Assembly (NCBI GenBank): GCA_036502225.1
Contig: DASXYY010000003.1
Coordinates: forward strand, 93,043-157,042
Source: Palsa-1447 sp036502225
Lineage (GTDB): Bacteria > Verrucomicrobiota > Verrucomicrobiia > Opitutales > Opitutaceae
Direction: 5' to 3'
Length of the DNA stretch: 64,000 bases
Positions 27,429 to 36,558 of this stretch are shown one piece after another; within the stretch, counting starts at the first letter, position 1, and each line of letters begins with the position of its first letter. The notes below the pieces were generated by a model, which saw nothing but the letters and a program-made list of their open reading frames with translations, searched no databases and was not told where the DNA came from. A program made the position numbers and the translations under genes.

Positions 27429-29108
27429 ATGAGGCTACGTACTAGGGGGGTGGGCGTCGCAATCTGTCTGTTGGTCGCTGCGTGTTCAAAATCGCCGCCG
27501 GCCGCCACTCCGCCTCCTCCCTTCAGTCCCAGCGTGCCGTCGGTGCCGTTGGTTCCGGCCAAGCAGATGAGCGCGCACTTTGACACGGTCAACAAGCACC
27601 TGGATCTGGGGGGCGTCGTTTACGGCTATGCCGATTTCGACGGGGACATCGACTACATGGCGACGCGCGCGCAGGGACTCGCGCAACAAATCGCGAAACA
27701 AGTGCCGGGCATGGCGGAAAACGCGAAAATCGATTTCAAGCCGTACTTAAAATTGCTGGGCTTGGAAGACCTCAAAGCCGTTGGCTTCAGTTCCGTTGCG
27801 CTGGGTGACGGCGAATACCTCAATCGCGGGTTTCTCTATTTGCCCGACGGACGCAACGGCATCTTTGCCGTCGCGGGCGGTCCGGCCTCCCCGCCTCATT
27901 TCCTGGATTTCGCGCCCGCCGACACCGATATTTACGAGGAAGGGGAAATCAATATTTCCGCGCTCGCGTCGCTGGTGAAGAAGGTCTGGCTCCAAACGGG
28001 CCAAAAGGAATCCGAGCAGAAATTCGAGCAGCAACTCACGCAGAACCAGACCGGCGTCAACGCTCGCGATTTGATCGGCCACCTGCATGGGCACATGGTG
28101 GCCATCCTCAAATTCGATCCGGACAAGACGATCACGATCCCGGCGAAACAGCCGGTCGTCGTGCCGGCCTTTTCGCTGATTCTGGGCTTTGAGGGAATCG
28201 GCAAGGACGTTGCTCCGGCGCTGAATGCCCTGCCGCTTTTGGATCACCAGGATGAGGGCGGTCGGCGCTTTTATCGTTCGAAAATGGGGATGATGATTCC
28301 CGGAGTCCGTCCGGCCATCGCGATTGCCGGCACGAGCCTATTCATTACGACCGACGAAATGCTTCTGCACCAATGTCTCGATCGGGCAGCGGGTACCGGC
28401 CTGGGGTCAAACGCGGATTTTCGTCGCCTGAGCCAGGAGCTGGGCGCCAACGCCAACTGTCTGACCTACATTACCCCGAGGGTCTACGAGCAGATTGGCC
28501 GAATTTCCGAGCTCAATCCGGGCCTCGATCCGCAGGTGGCCGCGGCTCTCAAGGTGGTGACGTCGATGATGGAAGGCGTAAAGCATCCGCTGCTGCAGCT
28601 CACCCAGAATCAGCCCGACGGCATCTACTACGTGGGTCGGCTCAACCATTCCTGGAAGCCGCAGCTCGCTGGATTGGCCATTTATCCTGCGATTGCGGCC
28701 ATTTCGTTCGCGAACGCCCAGCAGAAAATGAATGGCTTCAAGGGTTCTCATCCCATGATTCCGGCATCGCCGGATAATCCCAATCTCGCCGTTCCGCCGG
28801 CTCCGTCCGCGCCCAGCGCCGATGCGTCGGCGTCCCCGGCCAACGGTCGGACGCCCGATCAGCAAGTGGAGCATAATCTGCGCATTCTTCGCGCCGCCGC
28901 CCGCAACTATTACCGAAGCACGGGCAAGACCACCGCGAACTACGGCGATCTCATTGGACCGGGCAAGATTCTCGAGAAGGATTTGGAACCGGTCGAGGGC
29001 GAGGACTACCAGGCGATGAAGTTCGAAGAGGGCAAGCCGGTCGCGGTGACGCTGCCTGATGGCCGCACGCTCATGGCCCCGGTTCCGCACGCTGACCGCG
29101 CCCCTTGA
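27429..29108 (+). CDS. predicted lipoprotein with pilin-like C-terminal segment, function unknown
   Basis: 559 aa from the ATG at 27429. A lipoprotein signal ends in the lipobox LVAAC (Cys at residue ~19), followed by a Pro-rich linker. The main body (about 40-440) has no domain I recognise. The tail, after an Ala/Pro/Ser linker, reads VEHNLRILRAAARNYYRSTG and later EKDLEPVEGEDYQAM. That resembles the N-terminal-helix and beta part of type II/IV pseudopilin-like proteins in PVC bacteria (NLRQ..A..Y ... LVP.DGE.Y). Probably a membrane-attached periplasmic protein. Its last 38 bp overlap the convergent HAD gene. Confidence 0.7.
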   Translation: MRLRTRGVGVAICLLVAACSKSPPAATPPPPFSPSVPSVPLVPAKQMSAHFDTVNKHLDLGGVVYGYADFDGDIDYMATRAQGLAQQIAKQVPGMAENAKIDFKPYLKLLGLEDLKAVGFSSVALGDGEYLNRGFLYLPDGRNGIFAVAGGPASPPHFLDFAPADTDIYEEGEINISALASLVKKVWLQTGQKESEQKFEQQLTQNQTGVNARDLIGHLHGHMVAILKFDPDKTITIPAKQPVVVPAFSLILGFEGIGKDVAPALNALPLLDHQDEGGRRFYRSKMGMMIPGVRPAIAIAGTSLFITTDEMLLHQCLDRAAGTGLGSNADFRRLSQELGANANCLTYITPRVYEQIGRISELNPGLDPQVAAALKVVTSMMEGVKHPLLQLTQNQPDGIYYVGRLNHSWKPQLAGLAIYPAIAAISFANAQQKMNGFKGSHPMIPASPDNPNLAVPPAPSAPSADASASPANGRTPDQQVEHNLRILRAAARNYYRSTGKTTANYGDLIGPGKILEKDLEPVEGEDYQAMKFEEGKPVAVTLPDGRTLMAPVPHADRAP

Positions 29109-29745
29109 CGCGGTCTTGGAGGGCGCTCAGGCCCACTTCCGTCAGTGAGCGCACCCGCCAGTCCGCCGGGCTGAAATCGTGGTGCGCCGTGGAGCCGTTC
29201 GGCACCGTAACCACGTAAAGTCCGGCGCGCTTGGCGGCGAGGGCGCCGGTATGGGAATCTTCGAAGGCGGCGGCGGAATGGGGCGGCAGGCCGAGTTGAT
29301 TCAGGGCGAACCGGTAGACGTCCGGCTCGGGCTTCGGCGAAGGGACGTCGTCGCGGCAGCTGATGATGGCAAAGCGATCGCGCAGTCCCAGGCGGCCGAG
29401 ATGTCCTTCGACGTGGGGATGGCGGGAATTGGACGCGACGCCGAGGGGCAGCCCGGATTCGCGGGCGGCGTCGATCAAGCTGAGCACGCCGGGCAGCAGC
29501 GGCAGGAGTCGATCGAGCTGTTTATTCACCATGCGCCGTTCCAACTCCAATTCGGCGCGGTCGGCCCGTTTTTCAAACGCGTGCCAGGGGTCGAAGGAAT
29601 AATCCGCATGGCCGACGCTGCGCAAAAAAACGTCGCGGTCGAAGGGGATGGAATGGCGCCGGTGAACGGCCGCGTAGGCATCGATCAACGCCGATTCGGT
29701 GTCGATGATCAGGCCGTCGAAGTCGAAGATGAGGGTGCGCAGCAC
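29071..29745 (-). CDS. HAD-superfamily hydrolase (subfamily IA, beta-phosphoglucomutase-like)
   Basis: 224 aa. Motif I is FDFDGLIIDTE at 7-17, with the nucleophile Asp8 and acid/base Asp10. Motif II is SNSRH near 108, the Lys motif is SPKPEPDVY near 136, and motif IV is EDSHTG near 163. A helical cap lies between 18 and 90. Such enzymes dephosphorylate small phosphosugars or isomerise glucose phosphates; the exact substrate is not readable. Confidence 0.9.
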   Translation of the reverse strand: MLRTLIFDFDGLIIDTESALIDAYAAVHRRHSIPFDRDVFLRSVGHADYSFDPWHAFEKRADRAELELERRMVNKQLDRLLPLLPGVLSLIDAARESGLPLGVASNSRHPHVEGHLGRLGLRDRFAIISCRDDVPSPKPEPDVYRFALNQLGLPPHSAAAFEDSHTGALAAKRAGLYVVTVPNGSTAHHDFSPADWRVRSLTEVGLSALQDRVKGRGQRAEPGP

Positions 29746-29801
29746 GGGAGAAGGGTTGGAGAGATCGGCAGATCGGGCAAGTGGAAGCAGGTTGTGCCCA
29801 C

Positions 29802-29879
29802 GCTGTAGCCGGGGGCGGTGACCACGGCACTTGCGATGCCGAAAGCGGGACTGCCGGGGTCAACGCCCCCGGCTACAGC
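29802..29879. repeat. family B REPIN-like element, copy B1 (full)
   Basis: 78 bp in the divergent gap between the HAD gene and the next plus-strand gene. The left arm is GCTGTAGCCGGGGGCGGTGA with a decayed hairpin (CCACGG); the right arm is CTGCCGGGGTCAACGCCCCC followed by GGCTACAGC. GTAG at the left and CTAC at the right mark two REPs in inverted orientation. Confidence 0.8.
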
Positions 29880-29927
29880 GCAAGCGGAAGCCTTGATCCG
29901 TATGGCCTGGCCAACCAGAGTTTGCCG

Positions 29928-30545
29928 ATGCGAGCCGTCCTGACCCTGATCGCGTTGGCGCTATCGTTTTCGTTCGCCGCTTCTGCGCTGGCCCAGGACT
30001 CCAGCACGTTCTCCCAAACACTTTCGCCCGCCGACGCCGCGGCGGCCGGGCTCGGCCAACTGAGCCCGGCACAGCGTGCCCGCCTCGATCAACTGGTGGA
30101 GCAGTACCGCAGCGGCGCCCTCGCGGCGGCGGAAGCGCGGGCCCAGGCCGCCGAAAAGGCCCGGGCGCAAGCGCAGGCCGACGCGGCGAAAGCCAAGGCG
30201 GAAGCGACGACGGCCCAGGCGGAAGTCGTCAAGGTCAAGAGTTCAGGCGGCTTCTTCTCGCATGCGAAGGCGATCATTCTGCCTGGCACCAGGATCGAAT
30301 ATGCCGCCATCGAGGCCCATATCGTCGGCCGGATTCGCAGCTGGGACAAGAATACGGTCTTCGTCCTCGACAACGGCCAGCGGTGGAAAGTCTCGGACTA
30401 TTCGGACTACTTCAACGGGCCGTTTCTCGATCGTCCCAAGGTCGAGATCGAACCGCACCTGGGGGCCTTTCGCATGCACATCGAGGGGATGAGCTATGTG
30501 ATGGTGCGCTTGATCAGCGGGCCGATTTACAAAGAGGACAAGTAG
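29928..30545 (+). CDS. secreted Ala-rich coiled-coil protein, function unknown
   Basis: 205 aa from the ATG at 29928. A clear signal peptide (1-22, ending ASALA) is followed by an Ala/Lys/Gln-rich coiled coil (about 45-105, with AEARAQAAEKARAQAQADAA) and a C-terminal globular region (110-205) reading RIRSWDKNTVFVLDNGQRWK. That segment looks like a small beta-rich domain often seen in proteobacterial and PVC secreted proteins. No enzyme motif. Monocistronic, upstream of the convergent gyrA. Confidence 0.65.
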   Translation: MRAVLTLIALALSFSFAASALAQDSSTFSQTLSPADAAAAGLGQLSPAQRARLDQLVEQYRSGALAAAEARAQAAEKARAQAQADAAKAKAEATTAQAEVVKVKSSGGFFSHAKAIILPGTRIEYAAIEAHIVGRIRSWDKNTVFVLDNGQRWKVSDYSDYFNGPFLDRPKVEIEPHLGAFRMHIEGMSYVMVRLISGPIYKEDK

Positions 30546-30578
30546 CGGAGCGACGCGGGCGGCGTTCTGCGCCAAAGC

Positions 30579-33029
30579 TCAGCTCGCCGGAATCTGCTCC
30601 TCGGTCTCGACGATCCGCGCGATCGACAGGAGCCGGTCGCCTTCGGCGAGCGTCAGCAGCTTGACGCCCTTGGCGCCGCGGCCCGTTTCGCGAATTTCGC
30701 TGACGCGCGTGCGGATGCTCTGGCCCTTGGCGGTCAGCAGCATGACTTCGTCTTCCTGCCCGACGCTGAGGGCGCCGGCGACGGCCACGGAGCCGTCTTC
30801 GGGAAGTTCGATGGCGATGACACCGGTGCCGCCGCGGCTCGTCAGGCGGTAATCCTCGAACGGGGTCCGCTTGCCGATGCCGTCCTCGCGGGCGACCAGC
30901 AGGCGCGATGCCGGATCGCAGACTTCCACCGCCTTCAGGTAGTCGCCGTCGATCTTGAACCGCATGCCGGTCACACCGACGGTGTCGCGACCCTGGTCGC
31001 GGAGGTCCTCTTCGTTGAAGCGGACGGCCTGGCCCTGGAAGCTCACCAGAACGATTTCATTCTGCCCAGTGGTCAGCACGCAGCCGACCAGCGTGTCGTT
31101 CTGCTCAAGCTTGATGCCGCGCAAACCGCCTTCGCGGGTGGCGTTGGTGTAATCGGCCAGGCTGGTTTTCTTGGTGATTCCGCAGCGGGTCGCCATGACG
31201 ACGTGCTGGTCCGCCGCGAAATCCTTCACGCAGAGCATGGCGGCGATCTTTTCGCCGTCGCCCAGCCGCAAAAAGCCGGAGACCGACTTGCCCTTCGAGG
31301 CGCGGGTGCCTTCCGGCACGTCGTACACCTTCTTGGCATGGCACTGTCCGGTCGAAGTGTAGAACAGGATGAAATCGTGCGTGCTCGCGGTGAACAGGTG
31401 CTCGACGAAATCCTCCTCGTAGGTTTCGGTGCCGATGATGCCCTTGCCGCCGCGCTTCTGCGAGCGGTAGTCGGACACCGGGGTGCGCTTGATGAAGCCG
31501 AGGTGCGACACCGTGATGACGCAGCCCTCGTTCGGGATCACGTCTTCCATCCGGAACTCCTCGGCCGAAGCGATGATTTCCGTGCGGCGGGGCGAGGTGT
31601 ACTTGGCCTTCATCTCCTGCAGCTCGCCGCGGATCAGGGCCAGCAATTTGGCCTCGGACTCCAGGATCCCCCGGAGCTCCTCGATCTTCTTCATCAGCTC
31701 GACGTATTCCGCCTCGATCTTGCCGCGCTCGAGGCCGGTCAGCTGATACAGGCGCAGCTCCAGGATGGCGTCCGCCTGCCGCTCCGACAGGGGATACTTC
31801 TCCATCAGGCGCGTGCGCGCCTCGTCGCGATTCGACGACGAGCGGATCACCTTGACGAAGTCGTCCAGGTTATCGAGGGCGATGATGTAGCCTTCGAGAA
31901 TGTGCGCGCGGTCCTCGGCCTGGCGCAGACGATATTGGGTCCGGCGGGTGACCACCTCGCGGCGGTGCTCCACGTAGCAATCGAGGAGCTCCTTCACGTT
32001 CATCTGCTTCGGCCGCTTGTGGTCGAGGGCCAGCAGCGTCACGCCAAACGAGGATTCGAGCGCCGTCTTCTGGAAAAGCTGGTTGATGACGACCTTGGCC
32101 TGCTCGCCGCGTTTCAGCTCGATGACGATGCGGGTGTTCTCGTCCGACTCATCGCGCAGGTCGCGGATGCCGTCGATTTCCTTGTCGGAAACCAGCTCGG
32201 CGATGCGGGTCACCAGATTGGCGCGATTCACGTTGTACGGAATCTCGGTGATGACGATCTGCTCCATCCCGCCCTTCATCTCCTCGGTATGGGCGCGTCC
32301 GCGGGTGCGGACGATTCCCTTGCCGGTCTGCAGGTAGCTGAGGATGCCCTCGCGTCCGGAAATCACACCGCCGGTCGGAAAGTCGGGCCCCTTGATGATG
32401 CCGCAGAGCTCCGCCACCGAAATGGACGGCCGATCGATGATCGCGCACGCGGCGTCGATGACTTCGTCCAGATTGTGGGGGGGGATGTTCGTGGCCATGC
32501 CCACCGCGATGCCGGTCGATCCGTTCATCAGCAGGTTCGGCAGCGCCGCCGGCAGGACCGTCGGCTCGGTGGTCGATTCCTTGTAATTCGGGACGAAATC
32601 GACCGTCTCCTCTTCGATGTCCTTCAGGAGCTCCTCGGCGGCTTCGTTGAGGCGCGATTCCGTGTAGCGGTAGGCCGCGGGCGGATCGCCGTCGACGGAG
32701 CCGAAATTGCCTTGGGGATCGATGAGCGGATAACGCATCACCCAGGTCTGCGCCAGGCGCACCAGGGTGTCGTACACGGAAGCGTCGCCGTGGGGATGGT
32801 AATTCTTGAGCACTTCGCCGACGACGCCGGCGCATTTGTCGAAGGGGCGGTTGTGCACCAGCCCCTCGCGCAGCATCGCGTACAGGATGCGGCGCTGGAC
32901 GGGCTTCAGTCCGTCGCGCGCATCCGGCAGGGCGCGGGACACGATGACCGACATCGAATAGTCGATGTAGGCCGTCTGCATGATGTCCGTGATATTCGCG
33001 GACGCGAGTTTTTCGTTAGCGGTGTACAT
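30579..33029 (-). CDS. gyrA: DNA gyrase subunit A
   Basis: 816 aa. The winged-helix cleavage core carries the catalytic Tyr122 in RYTESRL, in register with E. coli numbering. The quinolone pocket reads HPHGDASVYDT, with Ala at position 83 instead of Ser and Asp at 87. The C-terminal domain holds the GyrA-box variant QKRGGKG near residue 516 and six beta-pinwheel blades. It introduces negative supercoils with GyrB. It follows gyrB by 8 nt, an operon. Confidence 0.96.
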   Translation of the reverse strand: MYTANEKLASANITDIMQTAYIDYSMSVIVSRALPDARDGLKPVQRRILYAMLREGLVHNRPFDKCAGVVGEVLKNYHPHGDASVYDTLVRLAQTWVMRYPLIDPQGNFGSVDGDPPAAYRYTESRLNEAAEELLKDIEEETVDFVPNYKESTTEPTVLPAALPNLLMNGSTGIAVGMATNIPPHNLDEVIDAACAIIDRPSISVAELCGIIKGPDFPTGGVISGREGILSYLQTGKGIVRTRGRAHTEEMKGGMEQIVITEIPYNVNRANLVTRIAELVSDKEIDGIRDLRDESDENTRIVIELKRGEQAKVVINQLFQKTALESSFGVTLLALDHKRPKQMNVKELLDCYVEHRREVVTRRTQYRLRQAEDRAHILEGYIIALDNLDDFVKVIRSSSNRDEARTRLMEKYPLSERQADAILELRLYQLTGLERGKIEAEYVELMKKIEELRGILESEAKLLALIRGELQEMKAKYTSPRRTEIIASAEEFRMEDVIPNEGCVITVSHLGFIKRTPVSDYRSQKRGGKGIIGTETYEEDFVEHLFTASTHDFILFYTSTGQCHAKKVYDVPEGTRASKGKSVSGFLRLGDGEKIAAMLCVKDFAADQHVVMATRCGITKKTSLADYTNATREGGLRGIKLEQNDTLVGCVLTTGQNEIVLVSFQGQAVRFNEEDLRDQGRDTVGVTGMRFKIDGDYLKAVEVCDPASRLLVAREDGIGKRTPFEDYRLTSRGGTGVIAIELPEDGSVAVAGALSVGQEDEVMLLTAKGQSIRTRVSEIRETGRGAKGVKLLTLAEGDRLLSIARIVETEEQIPAS

Positions 33030-33037
33030 CTTTCCAA

Positions 33038-35563
33038 CTACACATCCAAATACCGAACGTTCAGGGCATTGTCCTCGATGAACTGCCGCCGCGGCGGCAC
33101 TTCGTCGCCCATCAGCAGGGTGAAGAGCGAGTCGGCCTTGGCGGCGTCGTTGATCGACACACGCAGCAGGCGGCGCTTGTCGGGATCCATCGTCGTCTCA
33201 AAAAGCTGCTTCGGATTCATTTCGCCCAGACCTTTGTAGCGCTGGATGCTCAGCCCCTTGCGCCCGTTGATGCGGATCTGGCCGATGATGCCCAGCGCAC
33301 CGTTGAGTTCCGTGCGGACTTCGTTCTTCTGGCCCGTGTTTTCGGTGAGCGCGAAGCGGGGGGTCTCGCCGGCGCCGAGCTGCGTGACGTCGAGTCCGGT
33401 CGCGGCGACGACGTTGAGCAGCTTCGCCATTTCCGTGGATTCGAAGATCTCGTGGATCGTGACGCGCTTGGTCGGCTGGCCGGTTTTCGCGCCGCCCTGC
33501 TGGGCGGGTTCGGCCTGTTCGAACAAGCCCGCGTCGAGATTGTGTTCCTGCACGAAGCGCGCCCGCGCCGATTCATCCATCAGGAACTCGTGGGATTCCT
33601 TGTTGCCCTCGCGAATGCGCGCCACGTACCGGGGCAGGGTGTGGGATTCGCGGTCGTGCTGGTCCAGGTATTCGGCCAGCGGAGCGCCATAGCGGGTGAC
33701 GCCGAGGCCGAGTTTTTCCAAGGCCGCGAGCGCCTCGACGATCTTGTCGATCTGCTGCGGTTCGAAAACATGTCCGTCGGCCAGACGGGTGAGAACGACG
33801 TCCTCGGACCCCAGCTCCAGCAGGATGCGGTTCATCTGTTCGTCGTTGTCGACGTACTGTTCGCGTTTCTTGCGCTTGATCCTATAAAGCGGCGGCTGGG
33901 CGATGTAGACATAGCCACGCTCGATCAGTCCGCGCATCTGGCGATAAAGAAACGTGAGGAGGAGCGTGCGGATGTGGGAACCGTCCACGTCGGCGTCCGT
34001 CATGATGATCACGCGGTGATAGCGGGCCTTGTCCGCGTTGAAGGAGCCTTCGCCCTCGGAATCGCCGATGCCGGTGCCGATGGCGGTGATCAGCGTGCGG
34101 ATTTCCTCGTTGGAGAGCACTTTGTCCAGCCGCGCCTTCTCCGTGTTGATGAGCTTGCCGCGCAGCGGCAGGATCGCCTGATAGCGCCGATCGCGGCCTT
34201 GTTTGGCGGACCCGCCGGCGGAGTCGCCCTCGACGATGTACAATTCGCCCAGCGCCGGATCGCGCTCGGAGCAGTCGGCCAGCTTGCCGGGCAATCCGCC
34301 GCCGCTCAGCGCGCTCTTGCGCACGGTCTCGCGGGCCTTGCGGGCCGCTTCGCGGGCGCGGGCGGCGTTGAGCGTCTTGTCGATCACGCGCTTGGCCACG
34401 GCGGTGTTCGATTCCAGGAAGAACTTCAGCTTTTCGCCGACGATCTTCTGGACGATGCCGTCCACCTCGGAATTGGAGAGCTTGGTCTTGGTCTGGCCTT
34501 CGAACCGCGGCTCCGGCACCTTGACGGAGATGACGGCGACCAGGCCTTCGCGCACGTCGTCGCCGGTGATCGCCGGGTCCTTCTCCTTGATGAGATTGTT
34601 GCCCCGCGCAAAATTGTTGATGACGCGGGTGAGCGCGGCCCGGAAGCCCGACAGGTGCGTGCCGCCCTCGAGATTGTAGATCGAGTTCGCGTAGGCGAAA
34701 ACCTGGTCGTTGTAGCTGTCGTTGTACTGCAGCGCGACGTCGACCGTGGTGGGCGGCTTGGTCGGATCGCCTTCGTTGGCCACCGAGTCGGTGAAGGTGA
34801 TCGGCTTGTCGTGGAGGACCTGCTTGTTCTGATTGAGAAATTTGACGAATTCCGAGATGCCGTCCTTGAAGAAGAACACGTCGCCCTTCTGGGAACGTTC
34901 GTCGCTCAGCTCGATCCGGATGCCCGGATTGAGGAAGGCCAGTTCCCGGAGACGCTTGGCGAGGATCTCGTACTGAAATTCCCGGGTGGAGGTGAAGATC
35001 TCGGGGTCGGGCTTGAACGTGATCTTGGTGCCGGTCTTTTTCGTGTCGCCGATCACCGCCATCTTCTGCGTCGTCTTACCCTGCGCAAAGCGCATCTGGT
35101 AGACCTTGCCGCCGCGGCGCACTTCGGCCTCGAACCATTCCGAGACGGCGTTCACGCACTTGGCGCCGACGCCATGGAGGCCGCCTGACACCTGGTACGC
35201 GCCTTTGCCGAACTTGCCTCCGGCGTGAAGGTTGGTCAGCACCAGCTCCAGCGCCGGAATCTTATAGACCGGATGAATGTCGACCGGGACGCCGCGCCCA
35301 TCGTCCTCGACGGAGCACGAACCGTCCAAGTGGATCGTCACCTTGATGCCCGTGGCAAAGCCGGCCAATGCTTCATCCACGGAGTTGTCGACGATTTCGA
35401 AAACGCAGTGGTGCAAACCGCGCTCATTCGTGTCGCCGATGTACATGTCCGGCCGCTTGCGGACGCCTTCCAGGCCCTCGAGTTTTTGGATCTTGGAGGC
35501 ATCGTAGGCCTCAGCTCCGGCTTCTGCTTTGGACGTGTTGGGGGAGGTTTCGGAATCGGCCAT
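33038..35563 (-). CDS. gyrB: DNA gyrase subunit B
   Basis: 841 aa from the ATG at 35563, chosen because the usual YDASKIQKLEGLEGVRKRPD begins 19 residues in. The GHKL ATPase domain has EIVDNSVDEALAG, DDGRGVPVD and GGLHGVGAKCVN. The Toprim domain has YIVEGDSAGGSAKQGRDRRY with PLRGKLINTEK and the metal site DADVDGSHIRTL. The C-terminus ends GLGEMNPKQLFETTMDP and beyond. Full-length GyrB; first gene of the gyrB-gyrA operon. Confidence 0.96.
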   Translation of the reverse strand: MADSETSPNTSKAEAGAEAYDASKIQKLEGLEGVRKRPDMYIGDTNERGLHHCVFEIVDNSVDEALAGFATGIKVTIHLDGSCSVEDDGRGVPVDIHPVYKIPALELVLTNLHAGGKFGKGAYQVSGGLHGVGAKCVNAVSEWFEAEVRRGGKVYQMRFAQGKTTQKMAVIGDTKKTGTKITFKPDPEIFTSTREFQYEILAKRLRELAFLNPGIRIELSDERSQKGDVFFFKDGISEFVKFLNQNKQVLHDKPITFTDSVANEGDPTKPPTTVDVALQYNDSYNDQVFAYANSIYNLEGGTHLSGFRAALTRVINNFARGNNLIKEKDPAITGDDVREGLVAVISVKVPEPRFEGQTKTKLSNSEVDGIVQKIVGEKLKFFLESNTAVAKRVIDKTLNAARAREAARKARETVRKSALSGGGLPGKLADCSERDPALGELYIVEGDSAGGSAKQGRDRRYQAILPLRGKLINTEKARLDKVLSNEEIRTLITAIGTGIGDSEGEGSFNADKARYHRVIIMTDADVDGSHIRTLLLTFLYRQMRGLIERGYVYIAQPPLYRIKRKKREQYVDNDEQMNRILLELGSEDVVLTRLADGHVFEPQQIDKIVEALAALEKLGLGVTRYGAPLAEYLDQHDRESHTLPRYVARIREGNKESHEFLMDESARARFVQEHNLDAGLFEQAEPAQQGGAKTGQPTKRVTIHEIFESTEMAKLLNVVAATGLDVTQLGAGETPRFALTENTGQKNEVRTELNGALGIIGQIRINGRKGLSIQRYKGLGEMNPKQLFETTMDPDKRRLLRVSINDAAKADSLFTLLMGDEVPPRRQFIEDNALNVRYLDV

Positions 35564-35649
35564 CGCGGTGCGTAGAAAAGGTCTATTTTCTGCCCAAAGT
35601 GGGCGGATGGAGCGAGGGTATTCTCGGGAAAAAAACGACGTAACTGAGG

Positions 35650-35681
35650 GCAAAAAAAGGCCTGGAAAGCCTTGATTTTTG
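35650..35681 (-). terminator. terminator-like hairpin upstream of gyrB
   Basis: On the minus strand AAGGC-TTTCCAG-GCCTT is followed directly by a run of seven Ts. It lies 87 bp upstream of the gyrB start in a divergent gap, where no minus-strand gene precedes it. It may be a leader attenuator of gyrB or a stop for stray transcripts, or it may lie outside the transcript. Confidence 0.35.
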
Positions 35682-35745
35682 CAGGACGTATCCCCCCACC
35701 GGGCTTGACCACCCATCCGGCGCGGGTCAGGTTGGCCCAACTGCC

Positions 35746-36465
35746 ATGCCCAGCCCGTTGGTGGAAAAACTGCTCATCATGCAAGATCGCGATCTAAAGC
35801 GACTTACGCTGGAGGGGCAGCTCAAGACCGTGCCGATTGACATCGGCATTGTCGAAAAGACGATTGTGACGGAAAAAACCGCCATCGACTCCGCCCGAGC
35901 CGAGTGGCGGGAGCTGGAAAGCCGCAAAAAATTGCTCGAAACGGAAATCGGTTCGGCCGAGCAAAAATTGGCCACGTACCGGACCCAGCAACTCTCCGTG
36001 AAAAAGAACGACGAATACCAGGCGTTGGGGCATCAGATCGAAACCACGCTGGGCCAGATTGCCGAACTCGAGGGACGCGAGTTGGAGATCATGTACTCGA
36101 TCGACGAAGCCAAGAAAAAGTTCACGGCGGCCGAGGCCCTCATGAAGTCGAACATCGCCGGCTACGAGGCTCGCATTCAAACGCTCAAGGAGCGCGAAAA
36201 GAATGTGGCTGAGCAGCTCGTGACAGCGCGCGCGGATTTGGAAGCGGCCCGGGGTCCGGTCTCGGTCCCGGCGCAGCGCTTGTACGACCGCCGTGCCGCC
36301 CGCGGCATGCCGGTCGTGGTGCCGCTGCGCGGCGGCAAATGCGGCGGCTGCCACCTGAAAGTTTCCAGCGAAGCCGAGGCCGGTTCGCGCGGTGGCGGTC
36401 CCGAAGGCGAGCTCGCCACCTGCGACCAGTGCGGGCGGATTATCTTTTTTGAGTCGGCGATTTAG
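35746..36465 (+). CDS. zinc-ribbon coiled-coil protein (C4-type, CdsZ/DUF164 family)
   Basis: 239 aa. A long antiparallel coiled coil (about 10-175) is followed by a C4 zinc ribbon: CGGCHLKVS near 201 and CDQC near 226, with the family's end FFESAI. Related proteins include chlamydial CdsZ and actinobacterial relatives, thought to bind nucleic acid or act in regulation and secretion. It is divergent from gyrB. Confidence 0.85.
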   Translation: MPSPLVEKLLIMQDRDLKRLTLEGQLKTVPIDIGIVEKTIVTEKTAIDSARAEWRELESRKKLLETEIGSAEQKLATYRTQQLSVKKNDEYQALGHQIETTLGQIAELEGRELEIMYSIDEAKKKFTAAEALMKSNIAGYEARIQTLKEREKNVAEQLVTARADLEAARGPVSVPAQRLYDRRAARGMPVVVPLRGGKCGGCHLKVSSEAEAGSRGGGPEGELATCDQCGRIIFFESAI

Positions 36466-36469
36466 CCAA

Positions 36470-36500
36470 GGTGGAGCGCATGGGGACCATGCGCTCCACC
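36470..36500. repeat. family A single REP (A7)
   Basis: 31 bp, GGTGGAGCGCATGGGGACCA then TGCGCTCCACC. It has one hairpin only and is a perfect outer palindrome, as if a full element had lost its spacer and one hairpin. It is followed by TGCAAAGTTATAGC, which recurs after A8. Confidence 0.75.
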
Positions 36501-36558
36501 TGCAAAGTTATAGCTGGGAGCTGTAGTGGGTCTTCTCGCCTCAATTGTCCACTGATGT

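Noticed and set aside
31203..33239. Long plus-strand open frame (678 codons) over gyrA and the start of the gyrB 3' end
   Set aside because: Antisense shadow of GyrA, low-complexity His/Asp/Leu/Val-rich, no recognisable domain.
33452..35188. Plus-strand open frame (578 codons) over gyrB
   Set aside because: Antisense to the conserved ATPase and Toprim coding sequence.
30579..35563. Possible ParC/ParE (topoisomerase IV) instead of gyrase
   Set aside because: The GyrA-box variant QKRGGKG and full beta-pinwheel C-terminus, with the gyrB-gyrA order, favour gyrase.
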